A stretch of DNA of 64,000 bases, taken from contig NZ_JACDOH010000004.1 of the NCBI RefSeq assembly GCF_017656155.1, forward strand, positions 124,001-188,000, in the 5' to 3' direction. A program made the position numbers and the translations under genes. Positions within the stretch are counted from its first letter, which is position 1; every line of letters starts with the position of its first letter. Source of the DNA: Thermosyntropha sp. Lineage in GTDB: Bacteria; Bacillota; Syntrophomonadia; Syntrophomonadales; Syntrophomonadaceae. Positions 8,169-17,060 of this stretch are shown in pieces. The notes under the pieces are model-generated. The model made no database searches. It had not been told where the DNA came from and worked only from the letters and a program-made list of their open reading frames with translations.

Positions 8169-10367
8169 CTATTTATCCCCCTGTTTTTTGAATAACCTCA
8201 GACAACGCAGGAAAGAAATCCAATAAGTTTTAGAAATCTCCCATTTAAAATCATGATCATTTTCTATGTCCCAACTAAGCAATTCTAATATTTTGAAAAA
8301 CTTTTGGAAATCTGCTTGGTTTTTAATTTCATCATAAATATTCAATTCACATAATTCATCCCACAACTTTACGCTATCGAGGACATCTCCTGCATTTTTC
8401 CCTTCCAGCTGCTCTATCCTCTTTCTGGCGTCTTCTAAGATTTCAGCCTCTAATAGCATACCTTCTAATCTGCCCAGCAAATGATTAGAAATCTGCCAGT
8501 ATCTTTTATTTTCTTCCGCTTTTTTTAAACCTTTATACTTTACAAATGCTAATATATCTGTTTTTACTATATATTCCAAAACAGGAGACACTTTACTTCC
8601 TGCCACAGTTTCTTCTATCCCAATAGAATTCCTATCTTCATTCGCTTCTCTTTCAGCATATCTTTCTTCCAAAGTTTCATATATTCTTATCTGCCCGAAT
8701 CCTGCTTCGGTTTTTTCTCCCAAGCCGTAAATCTGAAGTTCTTTAATCTTTTCCTTTATGTTTTCATAATCAGTCTCATCAAATATTAACCTCACTTCAA
8801 AACTTGATCCTGGTGCATATGCTGTATCTGCGGGAGACTTCATAGCCCATACCCCAACAAAATTTTCAACAGGTTGAATTTTGGCACATTGATTAATTAC
8901 CTCTACTTCGCCGCCTAAAAATTCTTCCAAGTATTTTTGAAAAATTTCCTCTGAAACTTCAGGATAGCCCTGGTCGTTATATAAAATGATAGGAGATAAA
9001 GCATGAATTATAAATTCATCATCCATATCAGCAGCAGCCGTTTCTTTTATTTCCCCCCAGGTAAATTTAATCAAACCATATTGAGCTGTTTTAGACCTGC
9101 CGATAAAAGCAGTAAAAGAATCAAATAATTTTTTAATTTCCTTTAAATATTCTTCATCTCCCAATATTTCACCAATAAATTCTTCATCCGCATTTACAGC
9201 TTCATAGTAAAAAATACCGCCATCTATACTGCTTCCTCTTTTTCTATCTCTCGTATTGTGAAAATAAAAGGTGGTTTCAGGCTCGTAAAAATATATATTT
9301 TCCCCTTTCATGCAGCAAAAGGCAGCAACCGGCTTAGTCTTTTTCTCTTCTCTTTCCATTTTAAAAACATTATAAAAATTCCTGTTATCTTCTCCCTTTT
9401 CTTTTTGCAGACATAAAGGAGCAGGATAATAAACTTCTCCCTCTTTGGCAGGATAGGCAGGTTTTATTAACAGTCCTCTGTTTAAAAAAAATTCCCAAAA
9501 CCACTTATCAAGATGGGCAGTTTCCTTATTCAGTCCCATAATATTGATAAATTTATGAGCCAGCAGTCCCCTTACTACATTCCCTGGAATATGCTTTTCC
9601 GTATAAACACTGTTTTGTTCTCCCACCTGTTTTGCTATTAAAATAGGAGAAATTACTTTAATATGATATTGTAAACTTTTCACACAACCTTTACCGCTTA
9701 ATTCCAGCTGTTTTGTTCTGAACTCTTCTCTTCTTTCCTGTTCGTCTTTGTTCGTTAAAATACGTAATGCTTCTTCAATTCCTAATCCTTCAAAACTACA
9801 ACTTATTTCCCCATATCCCCTATTTCTAGCAGTACCTATCCTTTTCAAATTTAAAGCCGCTAAATAAAGCAAAGCTTTCTCACGATCAGATAAAGGTTTG
9901 GTTTCATATATTTCGCCTTTAAAATTTAATTCAGGTTTTAAAACTCTTAAAGTCCTCAAACTGCTTTCTTTAGCAATACCTTTATCTAAATCTATGGCTG
10001 TTTGCTGCCTTATGGTTGTAAAAAATGAAGATATTTTCTGATAGGTTAAAAAGTTTCTGTATTTACTATCTTGCTTCAATTCTTTTATATCTTTTTTTAT
10101 CTCTTCATAATCTTCTATAACTAAATTGGCTATGCTGATCTTTCCTTCACCTAATCCTTTACTGCCAAAAAGGCTATCGACTATCTCTGCAGCAATCCCT
10201 AACATTTCGCAAACTTCCAAGGTGCTTTCTTTTAAAGCCCCTTTAATGCGGCGGGAAGGTATATAAGGTATGCCCAATTCATCTAAAACTACATCACTGT
10301 CAATCATACCTGCACCTTCTCCAGAGCCTATTAAAGTATAAGAAAGGGTTTGCAAACTTATATGCAT
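8169..10367 (-). CDS. Type III-D Cas7-Cas5-Cas11-like fusion (Csx10-related)
   Basis: The 732-residue protein has three parts. Residues 1-200 are a Cas7-like RAMP with GSGEGAGMIDSDVV (candidate slicer Asp23), PYIPSRRIKGAL and the glycine loop RIGTARNRGYGEI (176-188). Residues 230-565 resemble Csx10/Cas5, with HIPGNVVRGLLAHKF, GRSKTAQYGLIKF (423-435) and YGLGEKTEAGFGQI. Residues 600-732 are predicted helical and fit a fused small subunit (Cas11), which otherwise has no separate gene in the operon. This is the domain order of the III-Dv fusion. Its start overlaps the end of cas10 by 10 bases. The Cas11 assignment is by position and helicity only. Confidence 0.8.
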   Translation of the reverse strand: MHISLQTLSYTLIGSGEGAGMIDSDVVLDELGIPYIPSRRIKGALKESTLEVCEMLGIAAEIVDSLFGSKGLGEGKISIANLVIEDYEEIKKDIKELKQDSKYRNFLTYQKISSFFTTIRQQTAIDLDKGIAKESSLRTLRVLKPELNFKGEIYETKPLSDREKALLYLAALNLKRIGTARNRGYGEISCSFEGLGIEEALRILTNKDEQERREEFRTKQLELSGKGCVKSLQYHIKVISPILIAKQVGEQNSVYTEKHIPGNVVRGLLAHKFINIMGLNKETAHLDKWFWEFFLNRGLLIKPAYPAKEGEVYYPAPLCLQKEKGEDNRNFYNVFKMEREEKKTKPVAAFCCMKGENIYFYEPETTFYFHNTRDRKRGSSIDGGIFYYEAVNADEEFIGEILGDEEYLKEIKKLFDSFTAFIGRSKTAQYGLIKFTWGEIKETAAADMDDEFIIHALSPIILYNDQGYPEVSEEIFQKYLEEFLGGEVEVINQCAKIQPVENFVGVWAMKSPADTAYAPGSSFEVRLIFDETDYENIKEKIKELQIYGLGEKTEAGFGQIRIYETLEERYAEREANEDRNSIGIEETVAGSKVSPVLEYIVKTDILAFVKYKGLKKAEENKRYWQISNHLLGRLEGMLLEAEILEDARKRIEQLEGKNAGDVLDSVKLWDELCELNIYDEIKNQADFQKFFKILELLSWDIENDHDFKWEISKTYWISFLRCLRLFKKQGDK

Positions 10368-11893
10368 AGTAATCCCTCCGGATAAAAATCGATAAGTTCT
10401 ATAGCATCAAAATAAGGAGTAGTTTGGTTGTTCCATAAATCTACATTTTCATAATAATTTCCTGCTTTCGGCAAAGACAGATTCTTTGCTCTCAATTCTT
10501 CCACTACTGCACTTCCTGCCTCTTTACTTTCAAATAATGCCGCCCTGAGTTGCATCAGCTTATTTTTGGGAAATCGATAAAAACCTTTTATTATATTCTT
10601 CAGATTGGCAACAGATTTCTCCCCACCTGCATCTATTCTATAAGGTCCAAAATGCAGGTTACCCTCCAGAGCCGTAAAGTGCTTTTGGAATATATCGTCT
10701 ATTTCTCCATTCCATCCACTAGAAGATATAAAAAAGTCTATAAAAGAAGAATTGTTATGCTTCCGCGACTCTTTCTTAGCTCTATTCGTAAGCCCTTCTG
10801 CAAGATTATAAGCTCTGTAAAAAGGATATTTAGTTTTTACAATGCTTACTCCTCCACAGGCTGACAAATATTCTCCTAAAACTTTTTTACTGCTAAATTC
10901 TTTTATAAAGACTTCGGCCAGCCATAATCCTAACCTTCCTTCACAAATAAATGTAACATCATCTCCAGCTGCTACAACAGGAACTAATGGTAATACAGTT
11001 TTACCTCCTTCTTGTCTCAAATGAAAATCATTTTGGCAGGAAATTGTCTGATCCTCAATTTTATCTACAACTTTTTCAACCATTTTAGTAAAAGCATTCT
11101 CAGTAGCTGATTTTACTGATTTTGAAAGGGTTCTTATCTCCTGTAAACTGCCGCACTTGCTGAATTTCTCTCCCATTCGGTTTCCATCTACATGAACTAC
11201 GGCTATATAATTTCTCAAATTTAAATGCTGCCCTAATTGGGTGATCTCATATGTAAATGTATATGGGACATCTTTTTTAAAAAATTTTTCTTCCAAATAT
11301 TTCTTGGCATGCCTGGAAGCTTTAACTTTAGCATCTACTGCTGCTGAAATAAATTTAGATTCCGCATCTTTTCTGCCTAATTCCGCACTTTTATTAGTTC
11401 TGGGACAATCTAAAGTAAAACCATATTTATTTATATCTACATTAGGGAAATATCTATTTTTGTTATGCTGCAATTCTTTATGCAGTTTCAGCATAGAATC
11501 CTGGAAACTAAGCAAATCAAAATCTTCAATTAAACCAAATGCTGTCCGCAATCCGGGAGCTGTTGCCAAAAGATGTTTAGTATATATTTTTATAAACTCC
11601 CTAGCCTTATCAGCCTCTTTAAAAAAGATTAAGGTATTACCTCCTCCGATATAGCCGATTTCAAAATCTGCTTCTTCCTTTTCTATCACTATATTGCAAG
11701 GTTCCCTTTCCCATTTATGAATGTCAACATTCTGCTTGCCGAACAGTTTTTCCAATGCTTCTTTAAGTGGAATATTATAAATGTTTTCTACTATGTAAGA
11801 AGCACCTATATTTTCCCGCAGCTTATTGCTGGAAAATATATACTCCTGTATAGAAACAGTATCGATGAGCGCAGCAGTTAATTTATCATTCAT
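10358..11893 (-). CDS. cas10: Cas10-like large subunit without HD domain, AGDD palm
   Basis: This Cas10/Cmr2-type protein starts directly with the first palm (AALIDTVSIQEYIFSSNKLR, GGGNTLIF at 83-90), so the N-terminal HD nuclease is absent; 511 residues is short for Cas10. The second palm has VVHVDGNRMG (232-241) and AAGDDVTF (308-315), where the cyclic-oligoadenylate synthase signature GGDD has become AGDD with both aspartates kept. The ending helical domain is present. A CARF protein is encoded just upstream with a 4-base overlap, so cyclic oligoadenylate signalling is expected if the altered motif is active. It should cap the 5' end of the crRNA complex. Confidence 0.85.
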   Translation of the reverse strand: MNDKLTAALIDTVSIQEYIFSSNKLRENIGASYIVENIYNIPLKEALEKLFGKQNVDIHKWEREPCNIVIEKEEADFEIGYIGGGNTLIFFKEADKAREFIKIYTKHLLATAPGLRTAFGLIEDFDLLSFQDSMLKLHKELQHNKNRYFPNVDINKYGFTLDCPRTNKSAELGRKDAESKFISAAVDAKVKASRHAKKYLEEKFFKKDVPYTFTYEITQLGQHLNLRNYIAVVHVDGNRMGEKFSKCGSLQEIRTLSKSVKSATENAFTKMVEKVVDKIEDQTISCQNDFHLRQEGGKTVLPLVPVVAAGDDVTFICEGRLGLWLAEVFIKEFSSKKVLGEYLSACGGVSIVKTKYPFYRAYNLAEGLTNRAKKESRKHNNSSFIDFFISSSGWNGEIDDIFQKHFTALEGNLHFGPYRIDAGGEKSVANLKNIIKGFYRFPKNKLMQLRAALFESKEAGSAVVEELRAKNLSLPKAGNYYENVDLWNNQTTPYFDAIELIDFYPEGLLCI

Positions 11894-13239
11894 TTGAACA
11901 CCTCCTGGACAATTTTTTTCCCGATATCCTTCCAGTCTTCAATGCCGAATACTTTAATTTTGCCTTCTGCCGATCCAGTTTCATAAGCCAAATCATCCTC
12001 AAGAGATTTCGTCCCACTTCCCAGGCCTGTAACCAATATAGCTTTGCTTTCATCCCCTCCTATCTGCTTAACGCGGTGTATAACCTCAAAACCTTTTAAT
12101 TTGCAGGTTCCCCTCTTTTCAGCGGTAGTAACCGATATACCTATCAATTGATAACCGTAAAGCACAAACATATCCAGTTCAAACTCGGTAGTATTTTCCC
12201 TGCTTGCTTTTCTTGCTTCTAATGACAAACCAAACTGTTCTCCCTCCTGTAACTCATTTGGCATTGACAAAAGTTCTGATTCAGTTTGACTATAAATATA
12301 CCACTCCAACCATCTGCCATTTAAGAATTCCACAACCGGTTTTATCCTTTTTTCAAGTTGATGGTTGTTTATATCGTCTCCAGGTCTCCATAATCCTTGC
12401 TTTTCATCTATTATTCGGTTCTTTTCTGGAAATGCTTTTAGCAAATCTTTCACAAAATCAGGGGTTTCATTATCAAATCTTGCAACTTTTTCTGATATTT
12501 TTTCTATATGTTCTATAAATTTTCTTTTGCTCCTTAAAATATCATTGCCATTCTTAAAAACTTTCCTAAAAACATCCGACAACCATTTTGTAAAATCTTT
12601 GCTTTTTTCATTTTTTACTATATATTCAATTTGATGACTAATTTTCTCAAAATTATCTGCTCCAAATTCATTCTTAAATTTATATTTTTGTTTTATATCT
12701 AAAGAATTTTCTTCACATTTTTTATATAAATGAAGTTGCAAAAGTTCATCTATACTTATTTTTACATAATCCCGCAAATCTTTTTTCCCCGAAGGTTCAA
12801 CTGTCCCATCTTCGAAAACCAGCTTATAATTCCTCGCATCGAGATAGGAAGCTTTAAGTTTATCATTATAGTTTTCTTTAAAAAAGTTATAAATGTGAAC
12901 TGCCATCGTTTTGGTGCCGCCTGTGTAGTTTAAATGAATTTCTTCTATTTCATTCTGGTCTTTAAAGCATAGGCAAGCATTAATCCCATTTTTCAAATCA
13001 CGCCTTATTTCTTTAGGATCCGATACATTCTCAAGCTTAATAAAAAAATAGTCTGTCTTTTCGGAATATTTTTCCAGTCCAGATTTTATTTTTTGAGCAT
13101 AATCATAAGTCCCTTTCTGATAGTCTTTTTTCTCCGAATGTATAAGCACCAGCTTATCATAATTATTCAGGTATTTTCCTACCACATAGCTAGGAAGAGG
13201 ATTAGTCCCTACAGTTAAAACTAATATTTTGTTAGCCAA
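11890..13239 (-). CDS. CARF-domain ancillary nuclease (Card1/Can2-like)
   Basis: The N-terminal CARF domain (1-150) has ILVLTVGTNPLP and the ligand-loop motif NYTGGTKTMAVH (104-115), as in cyclic-oligoadenylate receptors. A helical linker follows. The C-terminus (about 300-449) fits a PD-(D/E)XK fold: GRWLEWYIY (308-316), ELDMFVLYG (354-362) and QLIGISVTTAEKRG. In Card1/Can2-type enzymes the third segment normally reads close to IECKT; here Glu and Lys are replaced by Ser369 and Thr371, with Lys375 and Lys380 nearby. It is first in the operon, so probably the signal-activated defence nuclease. Whether it still cuts is uncertain. Confidence 0.78.
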   Translation of the reverse strand: MANKILVLTVGTNPLPSYVVGKYLNNYDKLVLIHSEKKDYQKGTYDYAQKIKSGLEKYSEKTDYFFIKLENVSDPKEIRRDLKNGINACLCFKDQNEIEEIHLNYTGGTKTMAVHIYNFFKENYNDKLKASYLDARNYKLVFEDGTVEPSGKKDLRDYVKISIDELLQLHLYKKCEENSLDIKQKYKFKNEFGADNFEKISHQIEYIVKNEKSKDFTKWLSDVFRKVFKNGNDILRSKRKFIEHIEKISEKVARFDNETPDFVKDLLKAFPEKNRIIDEKQGLWRPGDDINNHQLEKRIKPVVEFLNGRWLEWYIYSQTESELLSMPNELQEGEQFGLSLEARKASRENTTEFELDMFVLYGYQLIGISVTTAEKRGTCKLKGFEVIHRVKQIGGDESKAILVTGLGSGTKSLEDDLAYETGSAEGKIKVFGIEDWKDIGKKIVQEVFK

Positions 13240-13349
13240 TTTTCATCTCCCCATTCTTAAGCCTCATATTTTCTTTTTAAACGGCCGATTCTATCTAAAA
13301 AATATATAAATTAAAATTATACAAGGAGAAAACAAGAAAGATCAGAAAT

Positions 13350-13416
13350 GTTTGCAATCCTAATAGGTAGGCTTAAACTACAAAAGCAGAGCTTTTCCTC
13401 AATAGGTAGGCAACAA
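13350..13416 (-). repeat. Two degenerate CRISPR-repeat copies upstream of the cas operon
   Basis: On the minus strand GCCTACCTAT followed by TGAGGAA (13412-13395) and AGCCTACCTAT followed by TAGGA and TTGCAAAC (13373-13350) both match the array repeat, but the cores are 39 bp apart instead of 66-67. Between them AAAAGC/GCTTTT forms a small hairpin. They lie 110-180 bases before the CARF start codon; a TATAAT (13322-13317) follows, without a clear -35. In the rest of the 13240-13629 gap I see only this and the rpoN terminator. Confidence 0.65.
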
Positions 13417-13601
13417 AAATGTGCTTAAAAATCTCTTAATTCTAATAATAACACAACAGCAAAAATTTTCCTATATCCAATCACTAAATCAAGGCAGCAT
13501 ATATCCCAGATGAAATTACCAGCATCCGCCTATTGGCACTCTTCCATAAAGGTTTCGCATTTCGGCATCCTGTCAGCTCATAAAATTTTTCCCGCAAACT
13601 A

Positions 13602-13630
13602 AAAAAGCGGGCTTATTCCACCCGCTTTTT
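13602..13630 (-). terminator. Terminator of rpoN
   Basis: AAAAAGCGGG and CCCGCTTTTT form a symmetric hairpin with a 9-base loop, touching the rpoN stop codon. T-tracts exist on both strands, so it can stop transcription from either side and insulates the cas region. Confidence 0.85.
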
Positions 13631-15018
13631 CAATACCTCTTCCTTGCCATAGCCGACGGAATTCCTAATTCCTGGCGGTATTTAGCCACTGTGCGCCGGG
13701 AAATCTTAATACCGCGCTCGGATAAAATCTTTGAAATAGCCTCATCACTCAAAGGACTGGTATTGTCTTCTTCTGCTATAATCTCCTGCAGCATATGTTT
13801 TATGCTGGTAGAAGATACTTTATTATCACCGTTGCTGGCCTGTATCCCACTGCTGAAAAAGTATTTAAGTTCAAAAAGCCCTTGTGGTGTCTGCATATAT
13901 TTGTTTGCGGTAGCCCTGCTTACTGTAGATTCATGTACCTGAACTATATCTGCCACCTGTTTCAACGTAAGAGGCTTAAGATAAGCCACTCCTTTTTCAA
14001 AGAAATCCTTTTGAATATCCACAATACAGCGGGCTACTTTATATAAAGTCATACGCCTCTGTTCAATGCTTTTAATAAGCCATAAGGCTGCCCCCATCTT
14101 TTCTTCCAAATACTTCTTGGTTTCAATCGAGAAATTCTCCGGCCTTTTAAGAATGTTTTCATAGACATGGTTAATCATCAGCCTTGGAAAATGAAAATCA
14201 TTGATTACTACTACATATTCTCCCTCAATTTTCTCTACTAAAACATCAGGCACCACATACTTTATCTCTTCATCATTGCTGTACTGTAATCCAGGCTTAG
14301 GATCGAGGGTTCGTATGAGATCACATATTTCCTGCACCTGATGAACCGGAACTTCCAGCTTCTGAGCTATTTTGTTTATCTTTCCTTTAGCAATGTCATC
14401 TAGATGATAAAGAATTATTTGCTTTGCAACTTCACTTTCCTTACCGTAATGAGCTAGTTGAATAAGCAAACACTCGGGTAAATCCCGGGCTCCTACTCCA
14501 TAAGGGCTAAATGTCTGAATTATCTTTAAAACTCTTTCTATATCTTCCTTGGCTTTATTAAGGTTTAAAGCTATTTCCTCTACACTACTCGATAAATATC
14601 CTTTACTATCAATATTGCCGATAATATATTCACCTATCTCCAGATCAACAGCATCAGTTACTGTTAAGCGCAGCTGAAAATGAAGATGTTCATAAAGGCT
14701 GGGCTGCCGGGTGATATAATTCTCAAAATTTTTGTATTCCTCTTTTTCCCGCAAATTCATGCCTATATCCCGGTCATTATAATATTCCAGCCATTCTTCT
14801 ATTTTTTCCTCATCATGTTCTTCTTCTTTTTCTTTATTTTCTTCCTCTAGATCATTCTCTTCTCTTTCTTCCAAAAAAGGATTTTGCTCGATTTCCCGGC
14901 TTATATATTCCTGCAATTCAAGGGCGGACATCTGCAAAACTGCAATAGCCTGACGCAGCTCAGGCGTTATTAACAGTTTTTGCTGCTGCTCCAAAAACAC
15001 ATCATATCCCAGTTTCAT
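13630..15018 (-). CDS. rpoN: RNA polymerase sigma-54 factor
   Basis: The 462-residue protein has the complete sigma-54 layout: a glutamine/leucine-rich region I (LEQQQKLLITPELRQAIAVLQ), an acidic linker (EEREENDLEEENKEKEEEHDE), a core-binding domain, the promoter-contacting helix-turn-helix (TLKQVADIVQVHESTVSRAT) and the RpoN box SRRTVAKYRQ (440-449). Sigma-54 needs AAA+ activators for open-complex formation; none is in the window. GGGGGAC precedes the ATG. It is read in the same direction as the whiA group 80 bases upstream, but ends at its own terminator. Confidence 0.97.
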   Translation of the reverse strand: MKLGYDVFLEQQQKLLITPELRQAIAVLQMSALELQEYISREIEQNPFLEEREENDLEEENKEKEEEHDEEKIEEWLEYYNDRDIGMNLREKEEYKNFENYITRQPSLYEHLHFQLRLTVTDAVDLEIGEYIIGNIDSKGYLSSSVEEIALNLNKAKEDIERVLKIIQTFSPYGVGARDLPECLLIQLAHYGKESEVAKQIILYHLDDIAKGKINKIAQKLEVPVHQVQEICDLIRTLDPKPGLQYSNDEEIKYVVPDVLVEKIEGEYVVVINDFHFPRLMINHVYENILKRPENFSIETKKYLEEKMGAALWLIKSIEQRRMTLYKVARCIVDIQKDFFEKGVAYLKPLTLKQVADIVQVHESTVSRATANKYMQTPQGLFELKYFFSSGIQASNGDNKVSSTSIKHMLQEIIAEEDNTSPLSDEAISKILSERGIKISRRTVAKYRQELGIPSAMARKRY

Positions 15019-15098
15019 GGACGTCCCCCGCTTTCCTGGTTAAATACCTTATCCAAACCTGATTTCCTTTCTTTTTCAAGTTTATGCTCTATATTATC

Positions 15099-16040
15099 TC
15101 ATAATTCATTCAATAAATCCTCTGCCATTTTTTCCAGCTTTCGCATACGGTAAGCTACCCCTGACTTGGTCAAAGGTGGATTAAGCATTTCTCCCAATTC
15201 TTTTAACGAAAGATCGGGATAGTTTATCCTTAAAAAAGCCAGTTCTCGAAGATGAGGAGGTAAACTCGCAACTCCCTTTTCTTTAACCAATTTTTTTAAA
15301 AGCTCAATCTGTCTTACCGAAGCATCTATGGTTTTAGCCAGATTAGCCGTCTCACAGTTGACCTGCCGGTTAACATCATTGCGCATCGATTTAATAATCC
15401 GCACATTCTCAAAATACAAGAGGGCTTTATTCGCTTCTATTATACGAAGAAAATCTGCAATCTTCTCACTGTCTTTTATATAAAGCACTACAGAATTTTT
15501 TCTTTCCGTTTTCTTCAATTCTACTCCTAATTTAGAGACAATTTTCTGCACATCAGCTGCCAGGCGGCTGTCGTTTAAGGAAATTTCCAGGTGATACTGC
15601 TCTTCCGGACGACTTACAAAACCACGGCTCAAAAAAACCCCCCGCAAAAAAGATCTTCGGCAACAGTTGCGGCTCACCAATCCTCTCCTTACTCCTCCTC
15701 TTACTCTACCTTCACCCTCAATATTTAAAAACTCACCTAAAGCCTTACTTTCTTCCTCCCCGATCAAAGGAGTATTTACAATATATATACGTTCTTTATT
15801 AAACCTCTTCCTCTTTTCCATGCGGACAGATGAAGAAAATCCATAGATTTGTTTTATTAAAGAAAAAATCTTACGGGCGGTAGCAGCATTTTCAGTTTCT
15901 ATCTGTAAAGACATAATATCATTATCTTTTGTAATTTTAGCTCCAGCTAAAAAAAAAGCAGCCAACTCTGCCTTAGAGCAACACAGCCTATCCGGCATAA
16001 CCCGGGTAAGTTCATCTTTAACCTCATGTGAAAACCCCAT
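15099..16040 (-). CDS. whiA: DNA-binding protein WhiA
   Basis: The 313-residue protein begins MGFSHEVKDELTRV and carries the LAGLIDADG-derived central fold (catalytic residues of homing endonucleases are lost in this family), then a C-terminal helix-turn-helix (LKELGEMLNPPLTKSGVAYRMRK). WhiA is a conserved Gram-positive regulator linked to cell division, chromosome segregation and, in actinobacteria, sporulation. It follows yvcK by 54 bases, the standard rapZ-yvcK-whiA order of Firmicutes. Confidence 0.97.
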   Translation of the reverse strand: MGFSHEVKDELTRVMPDRLCCSKAELAAFFLAGAKITKDNDIMSLQIETENAATARKIFSLIKQIYGFSSSVRMEKRKRFNKERIYIVNTPLIGEEESKALGEFLNIEGEGRVRGGVRRGLVSRNCCRRSFLRGVFLSRGFVSRPEEQYHLEISLNDSRLAADVQKIVSKLGVELKKTERKNSVVLYIKDSEKIADFLRIIEANKALLYFENVRIIKSMRNDVNRQVNCETANLAKTIDASVRQIELLKKLVKEKGVASLPPHLRELAFLRINYPDLSLKELGEMLNPPLTKSGVAYRMRKLEKMAEDLLNEL

Positions 16041-16094
16041 AATATTACCTCTTTATTCCGTATATAAAATCGTTCAATTCCACCATTTATGATT

Positions 16095-17060
16095 TTAAAC
16101 TACACTTTTCAATACATCAATTATAATTGCAGCCAGTTTATCAGGATCATGCCAAGCCAGCTCATCATCTGCCACTAAATCAGCCTCAATTACCTTAATC
16201 CCCAGCTTTTCAATTCTGTCTTTATCTGCCTTTACAGGAACGGCACCTTCTTCCTTGTATCTTTTAAGCCTGTATTCACCTATAGAACCGGAATTTACTA
16301 TAACATAATCTATAAGCTGTTCCCCTAAATGTTCAATTATAACCTTTACATGATCAGCAGCAGTATAATCATCAGTCTCTCCGCTTTCAGTCATGATATT
16401 GCTTATATAAAAAGTAACTGCCTTCGTTTCCTTAATTGCTTCCTTTATCTCCTTGACCAAAAGATTGGGTATAATGCTGGTATAAAGGCTTCCGGGCCCT
16501 AATATCACTGCATCAGCTTCGTTTATTGCCTGCAGGGTATCAGGAACCGGTTCACAGGTAGAGGGAACCAGAAAAACCTGTTTTATTCTTCCTTTATAAT
16601 TCCTGATAGCAGTTTCACCAAAAACTGTCCTTCCATCCTCCATACAGGCTCCTAATATCACATGCTCTAAAGTAGCCGGGATAACTCTTCCTCTTACTGC
16701 CAGTATCTTGCTTACTTCTTTTATAGCCGAGATAAAATCTCCGGTTATCTCTGCCATGGCAACCAGAAGCAAATTGCCCATGTTATGCCCATTTAAACTC
16801 CCTGCTGTTTTAAACCTGTGCTGAAAAACTTTATCCATCAAGGTTTCAGTCTCGGCCAGAGCAACCAAACAATTTCTTATATCTCCCGGAGGCAAAACAC
16901 CTAATTCAGTGCGCAGTCTCCCGGAACTTCCTCCATCATCGCTTACCGTAACTACTGCAGTCAAATCAGAAGTGTGCTTTTTAAGGCCTTTCAAAAGAAC
17001 AGAAATCCCAGTCCCCCCTCCGATTACTACCAGCTTAAAATCCCGTTCCCTTTTATTCAT
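16095..17060 (-). CDS. yvcK: Gluconeogenesis factor YvcK/CofD family
   Basis: The 321-residue protein has the nucleotide-binding glycine motif GGGTGISVLLKG (14-25), VTVSDDGGSSGRLR and ILGPGSLYTSIIPNLLV, which identify the CofD/YvcK family. YvcK binds UDP-sugars and is needed for normal peptidoglycan synthesis during gluconeogenic growth in Bacillus. The start codon follows the rapZ stop directly, so translation is probably coupled. Confidence 0.96.
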   Translation of the reverse strand: MNKRERDFKLVVIGGGTGISVLLKGLKKHTSDLTAVVTVSDDGGSSGRLRTELGVLPPGDIRNCLVALAETETLMDKVFQHRFKTAGSLNGHNMGNLLLVAMAEITGDFISAIKEVSKILAVRGRVIPATLEHVILGACMEDGRTVFGETAIRNYKGRIKQVFLVPSTCEPVPDTLQAINEADAVILGPGSLYTSIIPNLLVKEIKEAIKETKAVTFYISNIMTESGETDDYTAADHVKVIIEHLGEQLIDYVIVNSGSIGEYRLKRYKEEGAVPVKADKDRIEKLGIKVIEADLVADDELAWHDPDKLAAIIIDVLKSVV

